Positions 35,506 to 44,588 of a stretch of 64,000 nucleotides of DNA are shown here, piece by piece. This DNA comes from Pseudomonas sp. LS.1a. Its GTDB lineage: Bacteria; Pseudomonadota; Gammaproteobacteria; Pseudomonadales; Pseudomonadaceae. The notes under the pieces are model-generated. The model was not told the origin of the DNA, did not search any database, and saw nothing but the letters and a program-made list of their open reading frames with translations. Within the stretch, counting starts at the first letter, position 1, and every line of letters starts with the position of its first letter. The position numbers were made by a program, and so were the translations under genes. The stretch covers positions 4,318,001 through 4,382,000 of the forward strand of contig NZ_CP092827.1 in assembly GCF_022533585.1 (NCBI RefSeq), in the 5' to 3' direction.

Positions 35506-36432
35506 ATGAAACAGATTCACGTCATCGACTCCCACACCGGCGGCGAACCCACCCGCCTGGTGATGAAAGGCTTCCCGCAACTGCATGGCCGCAGCATGGC
35601 CGAGCAACGCGACGAACTGCGCGAGCTGCACGACCAATGGCGCCGCGCCTGCCTGCTGGAACCACGTGGCAACGATGTGCTGGTCGGTGCGCTGTACTGC
35701 CCACCGGTGTCGGCCGACGCCACATGCGGGGTGATCTTCTTCAACAACGCTGGCTACCTGAACATGTGCGGCCACGGCACCATCGGCCTGATCGCCTCGC
35801 TGCAACACCTGGGCCTGATCGCACCGGGCGTGCACAAGATCGACACCCCGGTCGGCCAGGTCAGCGCCACCCTGCATGAAGACGGCGCCATCACCGTCGG
35901 CAACGTGCCGTCCTATCGCTACCGCCAGCAGGTGCTGGTGGACGTGCCCGGCCATGGCCTGGTGCGCGGCGACATCGCCTGGGGTGGCAACTGGTTTTTC
36001 CTCGTCTCCGAACACGGCCAGCGCATCGAACTGGCCAACCGCGAGGCGCTGACCGAATACACCTGGGCCATGCTCAAGGCCCTCGAAGCCCAGGGCATCA
36101 CCGGTGAAAACGGTGCCCCCATCGACCACGTCGAACTGTTTGCCGACGACGCCAACGCCGACAGCCGCAACTTCGTGATGTGCCCCGGCAAGGCCTACGA
36201 CCGCTCGCCCTGCGGCACCGGCACCAGCGCCAAGCTGGCCTGCCTGGCCGCCGACGGCAAGCTCGACGAAGGCCAGACCTGGGTTCAGGCCAGCATCACC
36301 GGCAGCCAGTTCCATGGCCGCTACGAGCGCGACGGCGAACGCATTCGCCCGTTCATCACCGGCCGCGCCTACATGACCGCCGACAGCACCCTGCTGATCG
36401 ACGAACAGGACCCGTTCGCCTGGGGCATCTGA
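35506..36432 (+). CDS. 4-hydroxyproline 2-epimerase
   Basis: A 308-residue proline-racemase-superfamily enzyme that interconverts trans-4-hydroxy-L-proline and cis-4-hydroxy-D-proline, the first step of the pathway. Both catalytic cysteines are present: C88 in NMCGHGT and C236 in SPCGTGTSA. This two-Cys pattern separates it from dehydratases that have Thr at the second place. The ATG at 35506 gives the known length; an ATG four codons upstream has no ribosome site. Confidence 0.93.
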   Translation: MKQIHVIDSHTGGEPTRLVMKGFPQLHGRSMAEQRDELRELHDQWRRACLLEPRGNDVLVGALYCPPVSADATCGVIFFNNAGYLNMCGHGTIGLIASLQHLGLIAPGVHKIDTPVGQVSATLHEDGAITVGNVPSYRYRQQVLVDVPGHGLVRGDIAWGGNWFFLVSEHGQRIELANREALTEYTWAMLKALEAQGITGENGAPIDHVELFADDANADSRNFVMCPGKAYDRSPCGTGTSAKLACLAADGKLDEGQTWVQASITGSQFHGRYERDGERIRPFITGRAYMTADSTLLIDEQDPFAWGI

Positions 36433-36476
36433 CCCCGGCTTTTTCCAAAAAACGAATAGTGCGAGGAGTAACAACA

Positions 36477-37424
36477 ATGACCAACAATATCTTCACCGGC
36501 ACCATGCCCGCCCTGATGACCCCCTGCACCGCCGAGCGCAAGCCGGACTTCGACGCCCTGGTGCGCAAGGGCCGCGAGCTGATCGAGGCCGGCATGAGCG
36601 CCGTGGTGTACTGCGGCTCGATGGGCGACTGGCCGCTGCTGACCGAGGCCGAGCGCCAGGAAGGCGTGGCACGCCTGGTGGCCGCCGGCATCCCGACCAT
36701 CGTCGGTACCGGCGCGGTGAACACCCGTGAGGCGGTATCTCACGCCGCCCACGCGGCCAAGGTCGGTGCCGCCGGCCTGATGGTCATCCCCCGCGTACTC
36801 AGCCGCGGTGCCTCGCTGATTGCCCAGAAGCACCACTTCTCGGCCATCCTGGCAGCCGCGCCGAAGCTGCCGGCGGTGATCTACAACAGCCCGTACTACG
36901 GCTTCGCCACCCGCGCCGACCTGTTTTTCGAACTGCGCCGCGAGTTCCCCAACCTGATCGGCTTCAAGGAGTTCGGCGGTGGCGCCGACCTGCGCTATGC
37001 CGCCGAACACATCACGTCCAAGGATGACGACGTGACCCTGATGGTTGGCGTGGACACCCAGGTGGTGCATGGCTTCGTCAACTGCAACGCCACGGGCGCT
37101 ATCACCGGCATCGGCAACGCCCTGCCGCGTGAGGTGCTGCACCTGGTGAGCCTGAGCAAGCAGGCGGCCAAGGGTGACGCCAAGGCCCGCCGCCTGGCAC
37201 GGGAACTGGAAGCGGCGCTGGCGGTGCTGTCGTCGTTCGATGAGGGCTGCGACCTGGTGCTGTACTACAAGCACCTGATGGTGCTGAACGGCGACAGCGA
37301 ATACAGCCTGCACTTCAACGAAACCGACCTGCTGACCGACGCCCAGCGCAATTATGCCGAGCAGCAGTACGCGCTGTTCCGCACCTGGTACGCCAGCTGG
37401 TCGGCCGAGCAGAACATCGCCTGA
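36477..37424 (+). CDS. 1-Pyrroline-4-hydroxy-2-carboxylate deaminase (DapA family)
   Basis: A 315-residue DHDPS/NAL-family aldolase-fold enzyme. In this cluster it should convert 1-pyrroline-4-hydroxy-2-carboxylate to 2-oxoglutarate semialdehyde with release of ammonia. Schiff-base lysine K164 (IGFKEFGGG), GSMGDWPLLTEAER and YNSPYYGF are visible. GAGGAG precedes the ATG at 36477. The reaction is assigned from cluster content; by sequence alone it would be an unspecified DapA-family protein. Confidence 0.88.
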   Translation: MTNNIFTGTMPALMTPCTAERKPDFDALVRKGRELIEAGMSAVVYCGSMGDWPLLTEAERQEGVARLVAAGIPTIVGTGAVNTREAVSHAAHAAKVGAAGLMVIPRVLSRGASLIAQKHHFSAILAAAPKLPAVIYNSPYYGFATRADLFFELRREFPNLIGFKEFGGGADLRYAAEHITSKDDDVTLMVGVDTQVVHGFVNCNATGAITGIGNALPREVLHLVSLSKQAAKGDAKARRLARELEAALAVLSSFDEGCDLVLYYKHLMVLNGDSEYSLHFNETDLLTDAQRNYAEQQYALFRTWYASWSAEQNIA

Positions 37425-37449
37425 TCGCCTGATTCAGGCCGAGCCGCAG

Positions 37450-37540
37450 CCCCTGTGGGAGCGGGTTCACCCGCGAACACCGGCGAAGCCGGTGCCAGGC
37501 ACCGAGTCGCCTGCTTCGCGGGTAAACCCGCTCCCACAAG
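37450..37540. repeat. REP pair in reversed orientation inside the hydroxyproline operon
   Basis: Here the GTGGGAGCGGGTTCACCCGC arm comes first and the GCGGGTAAACCCGCTCCCAC arm second, opposite to the other pairs. Between them CACCGGC-GAA-GCCGGTG (37478-37494) and CGGTGCC-A-GGCACCG (37490-37504) form two perfect 7-bp hairpins that overlap and exclude each other. It lies between the deaminase and dehydrogenase genes. Confidence 0.8.
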
Positions 37541-37580
37541 AGCTGCGGTCTCCCTTGATATTGATTCCAAAGGAGGCCCC

Positions 37581-39158
37581 ATGACCCTCACAGGCAACCT
37601 GCTGATCGGCCAGACACCGGTAACCGGCAGCCGCGAAGCCATCCGTGCCATCGACCCGGCCACCGGCCAGGCGCTGGAACCGGCCTACCTCGGTGGCAGC
37701 AGCGAACACGTAACCCAGGCCTGCGCCTTGGCCTGGGCGGCGTTCGATAGCTACCGCGAAACCTCGCTCGAACAACGGGCACAATTCCTCGAAACCATCG
37801 CCGCGCAGATCGAAGCGCTGGGCGATGCCCTGATCGACCGCGCCGTGGCCGAAAGCGGCCTGCCCAAGGCGCGCATCCAGGGCGAACGTGGCCGCACCTG
37901 CACCCAACTGCGCACCTTCGCCCGCGTGGTACGGGCCGGCGAATGGCTGGATGTGCGGGTCGACAACGCGCTGCCCGAGCGCCAGCCCCTGCCGCGTGCC
38001 GACCTGCGCCAGCGCCAGGTGGCCCTGGGGCCGGTGGCCGTATTCGGCGCCAGCAATTTCCCCTTGGCCTTCTCGGTGGCCGGTGGCGACACCGCCTCGG
38101 CCCTGGCTGCCGGTTGCCCGGTGGTGGTCAAGGCCCACGGCGCCCACCCGGGCACCAGCGAGCTGGTAGGCCAGGCAGTGGCACAAGCAGTGAAGCAATG
38201 CGGCTTGCCGGCCGGCGTGTTTTCGCTGTTGTACGGCTCCGGTCGTGAAGTGGGCATTGCGCTGGTCAGCGACCCGCGCATCAAGGCCGTTGGCTTTACC
38301 GGCTCGCGCAGCGGCGGCATTGCGCTGTGCCGGGCGGCCCAGGCCCGCCCGGAGCCAATCCCGGTGTACGCCGAAATGAGCTCGATCAACCCGGTGTTCC
38401 TGTTCGACGGTGCCCTGCAAGCCCGCGCCGAGGCACTGGCTCAAGGCTTCGTCGCCTCGCTGACCCAGGGCGCCGGCCAGTTCTGCACCAACCCCGGCCT
38501 GGTGATAGCCCGCCAAGGGCCCGACTTGCAGCGTTTCATCAACGCCGCCAGCGAACACGTGCGCCAGGCTGCTGCACAGACCATGCTCACCCCAGGCATC
38601 TTCAGTGCCTACCAGGCCGGTGTCGGCGCCCTGGCCGCAAACGCCAATGCCCAGACCGCCGCCAGTGGCCAGGCCGGGCAAGGCCCCAACCAGTGCCAGG
38701 CGCAGCTGTTCGTGACCCAGGCCGAAGCGTTCCTCGCCGATCCGGCGTTGCAGGCTGAGGTCTTCGGCGCGGCGTCGCTGGTGGTGGCCTGCGCCAACGA
38801 TGAGCAGGTCCGCCAGGTGGCCGAGCATCTGGAAGGCCAACTGACCGCCACCCTGCAACTGGACGATGCCGACATCGACAACGCCCGCGCCCTGCTGCCG
38901 ACCCTTGAGCGCAAGGCTGGCCGCATTCTGGTCAATGGCTGGCCGACCGGTGTAGAGGTATGCGACGCGATGGTCCACGGCGGGCCGTTCCCGGCCACCT
39001 CCGACGCCCGCACCACCTCGGTGGGCACGGCGGCAATCCTGCGCTTCCTGCGCCCGGTGTGCTACCAGGACTTCCCCGATGCCCTGCTGCCGCCGGCGCT
39101 GAAACACGGCAACCCGCTGCAACTGCGGCGCCTGCTCGACGGTAAACGGGAAGGCTGA
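37581..39158 (+). CDS. 2,5-Dioxovalerate (2-oxoglutarate semialdehyde) dehydrogenase
   Basis: A 525-residue aldehyde dehydrogenase oxidising 2-oxoglutarate semialdehyde to 2-oxoglutarate, the last step of hydroxyproline breakdown. The catalytic cysteine is C302 in [10 protein letters not shown]; the general-base glutamate region reads [20 protein letters not shown] and GFTGSRSGG bind NAD(P). A near-perfect AAAGGAGG site precedes the ATG at 37581. The stop is 2 nt from the next gene's ATG. Confidence 0.9.
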   Translation: MTLTGNLLIGQTPVTGSREAIRAIDPATGQALEPAYLGGSSEHVTQACALAWAAFDSYRETSLEQRAQFLETIAAQIEALGDALIDRAVAESGLPKARIQGERGRTCTQLRTFARVVRAGEWLDVRVDNALPERQPLPRADLRQRQVALGPVAVFGASNFPLAFSVAGGDTASALAAGCPVVVKAHGAHPGTSELVGQAVAQAVKQCGLPAGVFSLLYGSGREVGIALVSDPRIKAVGFTGSRSGGIALCRAAQARPEPIPVYAEMSSINPVFLFDGALQARAEALAQGFVASLTQGAGQFCTNPGLVIARQGPDLQRFINAASEHVRQAAAQTMLTPGIFSAYQAGVGALAANANAQTAASGQAGQGPNQCQAQLFVTQAEAFLADPALQAEVFGAASLVVACANDEQVRQVAEHLEGQLTATLQLDDADIDNARALLPTLERKAGRILVNGWPTGVEVCDAMVHGGPFPATSDARTTSVGTAAILRFLRPVCYQDFPDALLPPALKHGNPLQLRRLLDGKREG

Positions 39159-39160
39159 GC

Positions 39161-40408
39161 ATGGTCGAAACCGCTGAAACCGATATCGCCGTGGTCGGCG
39201 CCGGCATTGTCGGCGTCGCCTGTGCCCTGCAACTGGCCCGCCAGGGCCGCCGGGTAACCCTGGTCGACCGCCAGGCACCCGGCCAGGGCGCGTCCTACGG
39301 CAACGCCGGGCACCTGGCTACCGAGCAGGTATTCCCGATTGCCGACCTGTCGATCCTCAAACGCCTGCCGCGCATGCTGCTGGACCCGATGGGCCCGCTA
39401 CGCCTGGACTGGAAGTACCTGCCCAAGGCCATGCCCTGGTTCACCCGCCTGCTGCTCAACCTGCGCCCGGGCCCGTTTCAGCGCAGCGTGGCCGGCATTC
39501 GCACATTGAACGAAGGCAGCCTGGGTGCCTGGCAGCGGTTGCTGGGTTCGATCGGGCGCAGCGCACTGTTCCAGGAAGATGGCTCGTTGCTGGTGTTCGA
39601 ACGGCCTGAGTCGCGCCAGGCGCTGGAGGCCTTGCGCGCACGCTTGCAACAGCAGGCGGTGCCGGTGGACTTCTGGTCGGCCGACACCGTGCGCGAGGCG
39701 GCGCCGCAGTTGAGCCCGTCACTGTTGGGCGGGCTGTTCTTTCCGCGTACCGGCCACTTCATCGATCCCTACCGGGTAGTGTGCGAATTGTTCGAAGCTG
39801 CCAAGGCCAGTGGTGTGCGCTTTGTCCAGGCACAGGTCGATGGCGGGCGGCTGCACAGCGGCGGAGTCAGCCTGGCCAGCGACCTGGGCACGCTCGATGC
39901 CCGCCAGGTGCTGATCAGTTGTGGCGCGCACTCTGCGCGGTTGACCGGCGCGCTGACCGGCAAGCAGGTGCCACTGGATACCGAGCGCGGCTACCACCTG
40001 ATGTTGCCTGGCGAGCATCAGCGCCTGCCGTTTGCAGTCACATCGCTGGAACGCAAGTTCATCATGACGCCCATGGCCGAGGGTTTGCGCTTGGCCGGCA
40101 CCGTGGAATTCGCCGGGCTGGACGCGCCGCCGAGCATGCAACGAGCGTGGCAGTTGCACCGGTTGAGCAAGGGCTTGTTCCAGCGGGACTTGAGTGTGGA
40201 GGGAGCGACGCCGTGGATGGGCTTCCGGCCTTCGTTGCCGGATTCGTTGCCGGTGATCGACCGGGTGTGTGACGGGCGGGTGCTGTTGGCGTTCGGGCAT
40301 CAGCACCTGGGGTTGACCCAGGCGGCGGTGACGGCGGAGTGGGTGGGGCGGTTGGCTGACAGGGACAGTGGGGCTGATATGGCGGCTTACCGGTTGGACC
40401 GGTTTTAG
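39161..40408 (+). CDS. FAD-dependent D-hydroxyproline dehydrogenase (DadA-like)
   Basis: A 415-residue flavoprotein with an N-terminal Rossmann motif (VVGAGIVGVACALQLARQG), GQGASYGNAG after it, and the C-terminal GHQHLGLTQA flavin segment of DadA-like amino acid oxidases. In this cluster it should oxidise cis-4-hydroxy-D-proline to 1-pyrroline-4-hydroxy-2-carboxylate. It is tightly coupled to the preceding gene. It is a single-chain type, with no small LhpE/F-like subunits. Confidence 0.87.
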   Translation: MVETAETDIAVVGAGIVGVACALQLARQGRRVTLVDRQAPGQGASYGNAGHLATEQVFPIADLSILKRLPRMLLDPMGPLRLDWKYLPKAMPWFTRLLLNLRPGPFQRSVAGIRTLNEGSLGAWQRLLGSIGRSALFQEDGSLLVFERPESRQALEALRARLQQQAVPVDFWSADTVREAAPQLSPSLLGGLFFPRTGHFIDPYRVVCELFEAAKASGVRFVQAQVDGGRLHSGGVSLASDLGTLDARQVLISCGAHSARLTGALTGKQVPLDTERGYHLMLPGEHQRLPFAVTSLERKFIMTPMAEGLRLAGTVEFAGLDAPPSMQRAWQLHRLSKGLFQRDLSVEGATPWMGFRPSLPDSLPVIDRVCDGRVLLAFGHQHLGLTQAAVTAEWVGRLADRDSGADMAAYRLDRF

Positions 40409-40409
40409 C

Positions 40410-40522
40410 CTGTACTGGCCTCTTCGCGGGTGAACCCGCTCCCACAGGGATCGCACAGGCCTTGAGGGCAGTGGAGATCCTGTGGGAGCGGGTTTACCCG
40501 CGAATGGGCCGCAAAGCGGCCC
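40410..40522. repeat. REP pair between convergent genes, with extra hairpin
   Basis: Arms CTCTTCGCGGGTGAACCCGC and CGGGTTTACCCGCGAATGGG between the dehydrogenase stop and xenA stop. The right arm runs into GGGCCGCAAAGCGGCCC, a hairpin otherwise seen in the GACACAAGGCC-type element at 51286-51360, so the two repeat types are joined here. Confidence 0.85.
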
Positions 40523-40531
40523 CTTCATGCC

Positions 40532-41623
40532 TCAGCGATAACGCTCCAGCCAGTGCGCATACGGTGCCGGCAAGGTCCAGGAGGCTTTCTCCACCCCCAG
40601 CTCCTTGGCCGCAAAATATGCCCAGTGCGGGTCAGCCAGGTGCGCACGCCCTACCGACACCAGGTCCAGCTGGTTGGCCTGCAGCGCTGCTTCCGCCAGT
40701 TGCGGCGTACCAAAACCCCACGCCGAGGTCACCGGCAGCTTCGCCTCGCGGCGCACACGCTCGGCAATCGGCCCCATGAACGCCGGGCCCCACGGGATCT
40801 TGGTGTCAGGAATGGTGAAGCCGACACTCACGCTCAGCAGGTCAAGGCCACCGGCCTTGAAGCGGCGCGCCAGTTCGATCGACTCTTCCAGGGTCTGCTC
40901 ATCGCGGCCATCGTATTCCAGCACACCAAAACGCGCGGTCAGTGGCAGGTTTTCTGGCCATACCTCACGCACCGCTGCCAGGGTTTCCAGCAAGAAGCGG
41001 CTACGGTTGTCGAAGCTGCCACCGTAGGCATCGGTACGCTTGTTGGAGTGTTCGGAGAAGAAGCTCTGGCCCAGGTAGCCATGGGCAAAGTGCAGTTCGA
41101 TCCACTCGAAGCCGGCATCACGCGCCCGGCGGGCGGCATCGACGAAGTCCTGCTTGACCCGGGCGATGTCGTCCAGGGTCATCTCGCGCGGCACTTGCGG
41201 CAGGTGTGCACCGAAGGCGATGGCGGACGGGGCGATGGTTTCCCAGCCGCGGGGGTCGCCGGCAGCGATGTGGTCATCACCTTCCCACGGGCGGTTGGCG
41301 CTGGCCTTGCGCCCGGCATGGGCAATCTGGATACCCGGCACGGAACCGGCGGCCTTGATTGCCTGCACCACTGGCACGAAAGCCTGGGCGTGGGCATCGC
41401 TCCAGATACCGGCGCAACCGGGGGTGATGCGCCCTTCCGGGGCTACTGCAGTGGCCTCGACCACCAGCAGGCCGGCACCGCCACGGGCCAGACCGGCCAG
41501 GTGCACGTGGTGCCAGTCGTTGATCATGCCGTCCTCGGCCATGTACTGGCACATCGGCGGGATGGCAATGCGGTTGCGCAGGGTAACGTCCTTGAGGGTG
41601 TACGGTTCGAACAAGGCGGACAT
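40532..41623 (-). CDS. xenA: Xenobiotic reductase XenA (old yellow enzyme family)
   Basis: A 363-residue FMN-dependent NAD(P)H:flavin oxidoreductase that reduces nitrate esters, nitroaromatics and activated alkenes. C25 and Y27 (PPMCQYM) are the residues that tune the flavin and active site in XenA. HFAHGYLGQ carries the paired histidines that bind the substrate oxygen. The sequence is very close to what I recall of P. putida XenA. AGGAG precedes the ATG at 41623. Divergent from arsR, with an operator-like palindrome between. Confidence 0.95.
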   Translation of the reverse strand: MSALFEPYTLKDVTLRNRIAIPPMCQYMAEDGMINDWHHVHLAGLARGGAGLLVVEATAVAPEGRITPGCAGIWSDAHAQAFVPVVQAIKAAGSVPGIQIAHAGRKASANRPWEGDDHIAAGDPRGWETIAPSAIAFGAHLPQVPREMTLDDIARVKQDFVDAARRARDAGFEWIELHFAHGYLGQSFFSEHSNKRTDAYGGSFDNRSRFLLETLAAVREVWPENLPLTARFGVLEYDGRDEQTLEESIELARRFKAGGLDLLSVSVGFTIPDTKIPWGPAFMGPIAERVRREAKLPVTSAWGFGTPQLAEAALQANQLDLVSVGRAHLADPHWAYFAAKELGVEKASWTLPAPYAHWLERYR

Positions 41624-41651
41624 GGGCAAGCTCCTGGGCTATTTGATTACG

Positions 41652-41675
41652 ATAGTTCGATCATAATCGAACTAT
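41652..41675. promoter_or_regulatory. Perfect 10-4-10 palindrome between xenA and arsR
   Basis: ATAGTTCGAT (41652-41661), CATA, ATCGAACTAT (41666-41675). The centre contains TATGAT on the minus strand and CATAAT on the plus strand, both -10-like. Repressor bound here would block both promoters. It lies 28 bp from the xenA ATG and covers the ATG at 41674. Confidence 0.7.
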
Positions 41676-41700
41676 GGCAATTAATGATAGCCCCGTTATC

Positions 41701-42009
41701 ATGAACACCATGCGAGCTTATCAACATCCCAATTCCGAAGACCTCACCCTGGAACGCCTGCTCTATGCCCTGAGCGACCCGGTGCGCCTGGGTATCGTGC
41801 GCCACCTGGCGGGCGTGGCCGAAGCCAGCTGCGGCGAGCTGGACGGCGGCCGGCCGAAGTCGAGCATGTCCCACCACTTTCGCGTGCTGCGTGATGCGGG
41901 GTTGGTGCATACCCGCAATGTGGGGACTACCCATATGAATTCGTTGCGTAGCGAGATGCTGGGGGAGCGGTTTCCCGGGTTGCTGGACTGCATTCTGCGG
42001 CAGCAATGA
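41701..42009 (+). CDS. ArsR-family repressor, divergent from xenA
   Basis: A winged-helix ArsR/SmtB-type regulator of about 102 residues (LLYALSDPVRLGIVRHLAG, CGELDGGRPKSSMSHHFRVL, AGLVHTRNVGT). Only C-type positions near AEASCGEL are seen; no full metal-binding CVC motif, so it may sense a redox or electrophile signal. The start is uncertain: ATG codons at 41674, 41701 and 41710 are in frame, none with a good ribosome site. 41674 is inside the palindrome, so 41701 or 41710 is more likely. Probably represses xenA and itself. Confidence 0.82.
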   Translation: MNTMRAYQHPNSEDLTLERLLYALSDPVRLGIVRHLAGVAEASCGELDGGRPKSSMSHHFRVLRDAGLVHTRNVGTTHMNSLRSEMLGERFPGLLDCILRQQ

Positions 42010-42013
42010 TTTT

Positions 42014-42125
42014 CCTGTGCCGGCCTCTTCGCGGGTAAACCCGCTCCCACACGGACCGCGTTGGCCACAGGCTTGGCGCTATCCCTGTGGGAGCGGGTTT
42101 ACCCGCGAAGAGGCCGGCACAGGCA
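42014..42125. repeat. REP pair between convergent genes
   Basis: Arms CTCTTCGCGGGTAAACCCGC and complement with flanks CCTGTGCCGG/CCGGCACAGG, between the arsR stop and the mqo terminator. Confidence 0.87.
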
Positions 42126-42127
42126 AC

Positions 42128-42154
42128 ACAAAACCCACGAGGTCTCCCCCGTGG
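42128..42154 (-). terminator. Probable terminator of mqo
   Basis: Minus strand: CCACG pairs with CGTGG around GGGGAGACCT, which can add two G-C pairs, followed by GGTTTTGTG. It begins about 23 nt after the mqo stop. The T-tract is short. Confidence 0.5.
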
Positions 42155-42176
42155 CTTCTTTCACAACAATGGCCGA

Positions 42177-43814
42177 TTACAGCGCCATGTCATTCTCAGG
42201 CTTGCTCTCGACCGGCTGGCTCGGTGCAACCGCAGTGCCGACGCTTTCGTCGATCACCGGTGGCTTCTCCAGTTGCAGCACTTCAGCGGTGTAGTTCCAC
42301 TCTTTCTGGGTGGCCGCCGCCGAGTCGTTCAGCTTGGTGCCATAGCTCGGCACGATCTGCTTGATCTTGGCCTGCCACTCAGGGGTAGCGACCTTCTCCT
42401 TGAACACGGTTTCCAGCACGTTCAGCATGATCGGTGCAGCAGTCGAAGCACCTGGCGATGCACCCAGCAGGCCGGCAATGGTGCGGTCTTCGGAAGCGAC
42501 CACTTCAGTGCCCAGCTTCAGCACGCCGCCCTTCTCGGCATCACGCTTGATGATCTGCACGCGCTGGCCGGCCTGCCACAGGCGCCAGTCTTCCTTCTTG
42601 GCGTTCGGGAAGTAGGTGCGCAGGGCTTCGAAGCGGTCGTCGTCAGACAGCATCAGCTGGCCAGCGAGGTACTCCACCAGCGGGTACTGGTCGATGCCGA
42701 CCTTGGTCATCGGCCACACGTTGTGGGTGGTGGTGCTGCTCAACAGGTCCAGGTACGAGCCGTTCTTCAGGAACTTGGTCGAGAAGGTGGCGAATGGGCC
42801 AAACAGGATCACGCGCTTGCCGTCCAGCACGCGGGTGTCCAGGTGCGGTACCGACATGGGTGGTGCGCCGGTCGAGGCGATGCCGTAGGCCTTGGCCATG
42901 TGCTGCATGGCCACGGTCGGGTTCTCGGTCACCAGGAACGAGCCACCCACCGGGAAGCCTGCGTATTCCTTGGCTTCAGGAATGCCCGACTTCTGCAGCA
43001 GCTTCAGCGCGCCGCCGCCGGCACCGATGAACAGGAACTTGGCGTCGGTGGCCGATTCGCTACCGTCCTTCAGGTTCTTGTACTCGACGTGCCACGAACC
43101 GTCCTTGTTGCGGGTGATGTCCTGCACTTCGCTGGACAGCTTCAGGTCGAAGTTTTCCTGGGTTTTCAGGTGGCCGACGAACTGGCGGGTGATCTCGCCG
43201 AAGTTGACGTCGGTGCCGATCGGCGTCCAGGTCACGGCCAGTTTCTGGTTCGGGTCGCGGCCTTCCATCATCAGCGGGACCCACTTGGCGATCTGCGCGT
43301 GGTCCTCGGAGTACTGCATCGGGCGGAACAGCGGGCTGGCCTGCAGCGCGTCATAACGCTTCTTCAGGAACTTGATGTTGTCATCGCCCCACACGAAGCT
43401 CATGTGCGGCGTGGTGTTGATGAACGAGTGCGGGTTCTTCAGCACGCCCTGGCGGACCTGCCACGCCCAGAACTGGCGGGAGACCTGGAAGGCTTCGTTG
43501 ATTTCGATGGCCTTGGCGATGTTGACGTTACCGTCTTTGTCTTCCGGGGTGTAGTTCAGCTCGGCCAGCGCGGAGTGGCCGGTACCGGCGTTGTTCCAGC
43601 CGTTGGAGCTTTCTTCGGCCACGCCATCCAGGCGCTCGACCATTTCCATCGACCAGCTTGGCTCCAGCTCGTGCAGCCACACGGCCAGTGTCGAACTCAT
43701 GATGCCGCCGCCGACCAGCAGCACATCTACTTTCTTGGTTTCTGCGGCGTGCGCTTGCATGACGCTTGCAGCGACAGCCAGACCCAGCAAGGTCTTGCCA
43801 GCTTTCTTGAACAT
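42177..43814 (-). CDS. mqo: Malate:quinone oxidoreductase with a signal-like N-terminus
   Basis: A 545-residue FAD enzyme oxidising malate to oxaloacetate with transfer to quinone. FAD motif [18 protein letters not shown] (about 29-46), then [34 protein letters not shown] and [12 protein letters not shown] are family motifs. The first 24 residues ([20 protein letters not shown], then AHAA) look like a Sec signal peptide, unlike the E. coli enzyme. AGGAG is poorly placed (about 13 nt upstream). Several mqo paralogues are usual in this group. Confidence 0.92.
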   Translation of the reverse strand: MFKKAGKTLLGLAVAASVMQAHAAETKKVDVLLVGGGIMSSTLAVWLHELEPSWSMEMVERLDGVAEESSNGWNNAGTGHSALAELNYTPEDKDGNVNIAKAIEINEAFQVSRQFWAWQVRQGVLKNPHSFINTTPHMSFVWGDDNIKFLKKRYDALQASPLFRPMQYSEDHAQIAKWVPLMMEGRDPNQKLAVTWTPIGTDVNFGEITRQFVGHLKTQENFDLKLSSEVQDITRNKDGSWHVEYKNLKDGSESATDAKFLFIGAGGGALKLLQKSGIPEAKEYAGFPVGGSFLVTENPTVAMQHMAKAYGIASTGAPPMSVPHLDTRVLDGKRVILFGPFATFSTKFLKNGSYLDLLSSTTTHNVWPMTKVGIDQYPLVEYLAGQLMLSDDDRFEALRTYFPNAKKEDWRLWQAGQRVQIIKRDAEKGGVLKLGTEVVASEDRTIAGLLGASPGASTAAPIMLNVLETVFKEKVATPEWQAKIKQIVPSYGTKLNDSAAATQKEWNYTAEVLQLEKPPVIDESVGTAVAPSQPVESKPENDMAL

Positions 43815-43936
43815 TGATCGATTCCAGTCAGGAGAACAGAGGGCGGGCCTGTGGCTGGCCCAGGTAAAGCGTGTTCTGCAGCGCAGGCTTGTTGTTGATC
43901 GTTATTCAGCAGCCAGAGAACCAGAAAACGACTCGG

Positions 43937-43961
43937 CCTTTTGTCGAATTGACCGACAAGG
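43937..43961. promoter_or_regulatory. Inverted repeat upstream of mqo
   Basis: TTGTCG (43941-43946) and CGACAA (43954-43959) with AAGG/CCTT on the flanks, in the 328-bp mqo-lipoprotein gap. The gap holds no gene; besides this dyad it contains AT-rich stretches near 43975-44020 and the terminator at 44061-44098. Function unknown. Confidence 0.25.
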
Positions 43962-44060
43962 CTGAATCGTTTTTCCGATTGTAGCTTAAATGCCAGCACA
44001 AACAAATTACCGGTCGGAGCGTCAAGGCGACGGGTTGCCCCAGTGGCAGATTGTCACGCC

Positions 44061-44098
44061 GAAAAACAAAAACCCCCGATCATGTACATGACCGGGGG
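44061..44098 (-). terminator. Rho-independent terminator of the small lipoprotein gene
   Basis: CCCCCG-A-TCATG, loop TA, CATGA-C-CGGGGG: a 12-bp stem with one mismatch (44073-44098), then on the minus strand T5GT5 from bases 44061-44072. Starts 44 nt after the stop at 44143. Confidence 0.85.
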
Positions 44099-44142
44099 CC
44101 TTGGATCACGTCGCAAGCGTCGCGATCTGGGTACCGCCAAGA

Positions 44143-44334
44143 TTACTGCTGCTGAGGCAGTTTATCGATCGGGCCGCAGCCACCGATGATCTTGGAGATG
44201 GAAACCGAAGGGTGGAACAGGTAGTCGTAGGTGCAGTTTTTCGGCTGGTTGTAAACCTGGCCAGTGCAACCCGACAGCAGGGCAACACCCGAAACGACAG
44301 CAACGGCTACGGTGGCCTTGAACAGCTTTTTCAT
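44143..44334 (-). CDS. Small DUF4223-like lipoprotein
   Basis: A 63-residue lipoprotein. Signal with lipobox VALLSGC (C23 lipidated) and a mature part of only 41 residues with two further cysteines (PKNCTYDYLFH and IIGGCGPID) that may form a disulfide. It resembles the YhfL/DUF4223 family. AAAGGA precedes the ATG at 44334. It has its own strong terminator, so it is likely an independent, well-expressed transcript. Function unknown. Confidence 0.8.
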   Translation of the reverse strand: MKKLFKATVAVAVVSGVALLSGCTGQVYNQPKNCTYDYLFHPSVSISKIIGGCGPIDKLPQQQ

Positions 44335-44430
44335 ACTAAGTCCTTTAAATGAATCATCTTCGGCCATCGTCTGATGGCGGCGGGATGATACAGAACCTGG
44401 GCATTGGATCCAAGCAGCGGATGGCACTTG

Positions 44431-44463
44431 TTCGTTGCAGCCGCGCAACAATACGTTGCGGTT
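44431..44463. promoter_or_regulatory. Imperfect dyad between the lipoprotein and LysE genes
   Basis: TTGCAGCCGC and GCGGTTGCAA are inverted copies (9 of 10) around GCAACAATACGTT, which itself contains GCAAC/GTTGC. It lies about 100 bp upstream of the lipoprotein start and 125 bp upstream of the LysE start. Candidate operator shared by divergent genes. Confidence 0.3.
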
Positions 44464-44588
44464 GCAAGCAATGTCTCACTTTCCTGAAACCGGATGTTAT
44501 GTCCAATTCGCAATGCATGGTTGAAAAGTGAGCGGGTGGCGACGATAGTCTTGAACGCTGCTTTCTCACTGCCCTACAGGAGTTCCCC

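Noticed and set aside
36477..37424. Second dapA (lysine pathway) for the aldolase-fold gene
   Set aside because: Its place between hydroxyproline epimerase and semialdehyde dehydrogenase genes fits the deaminase; a standard dapA lies at 49086-49973.
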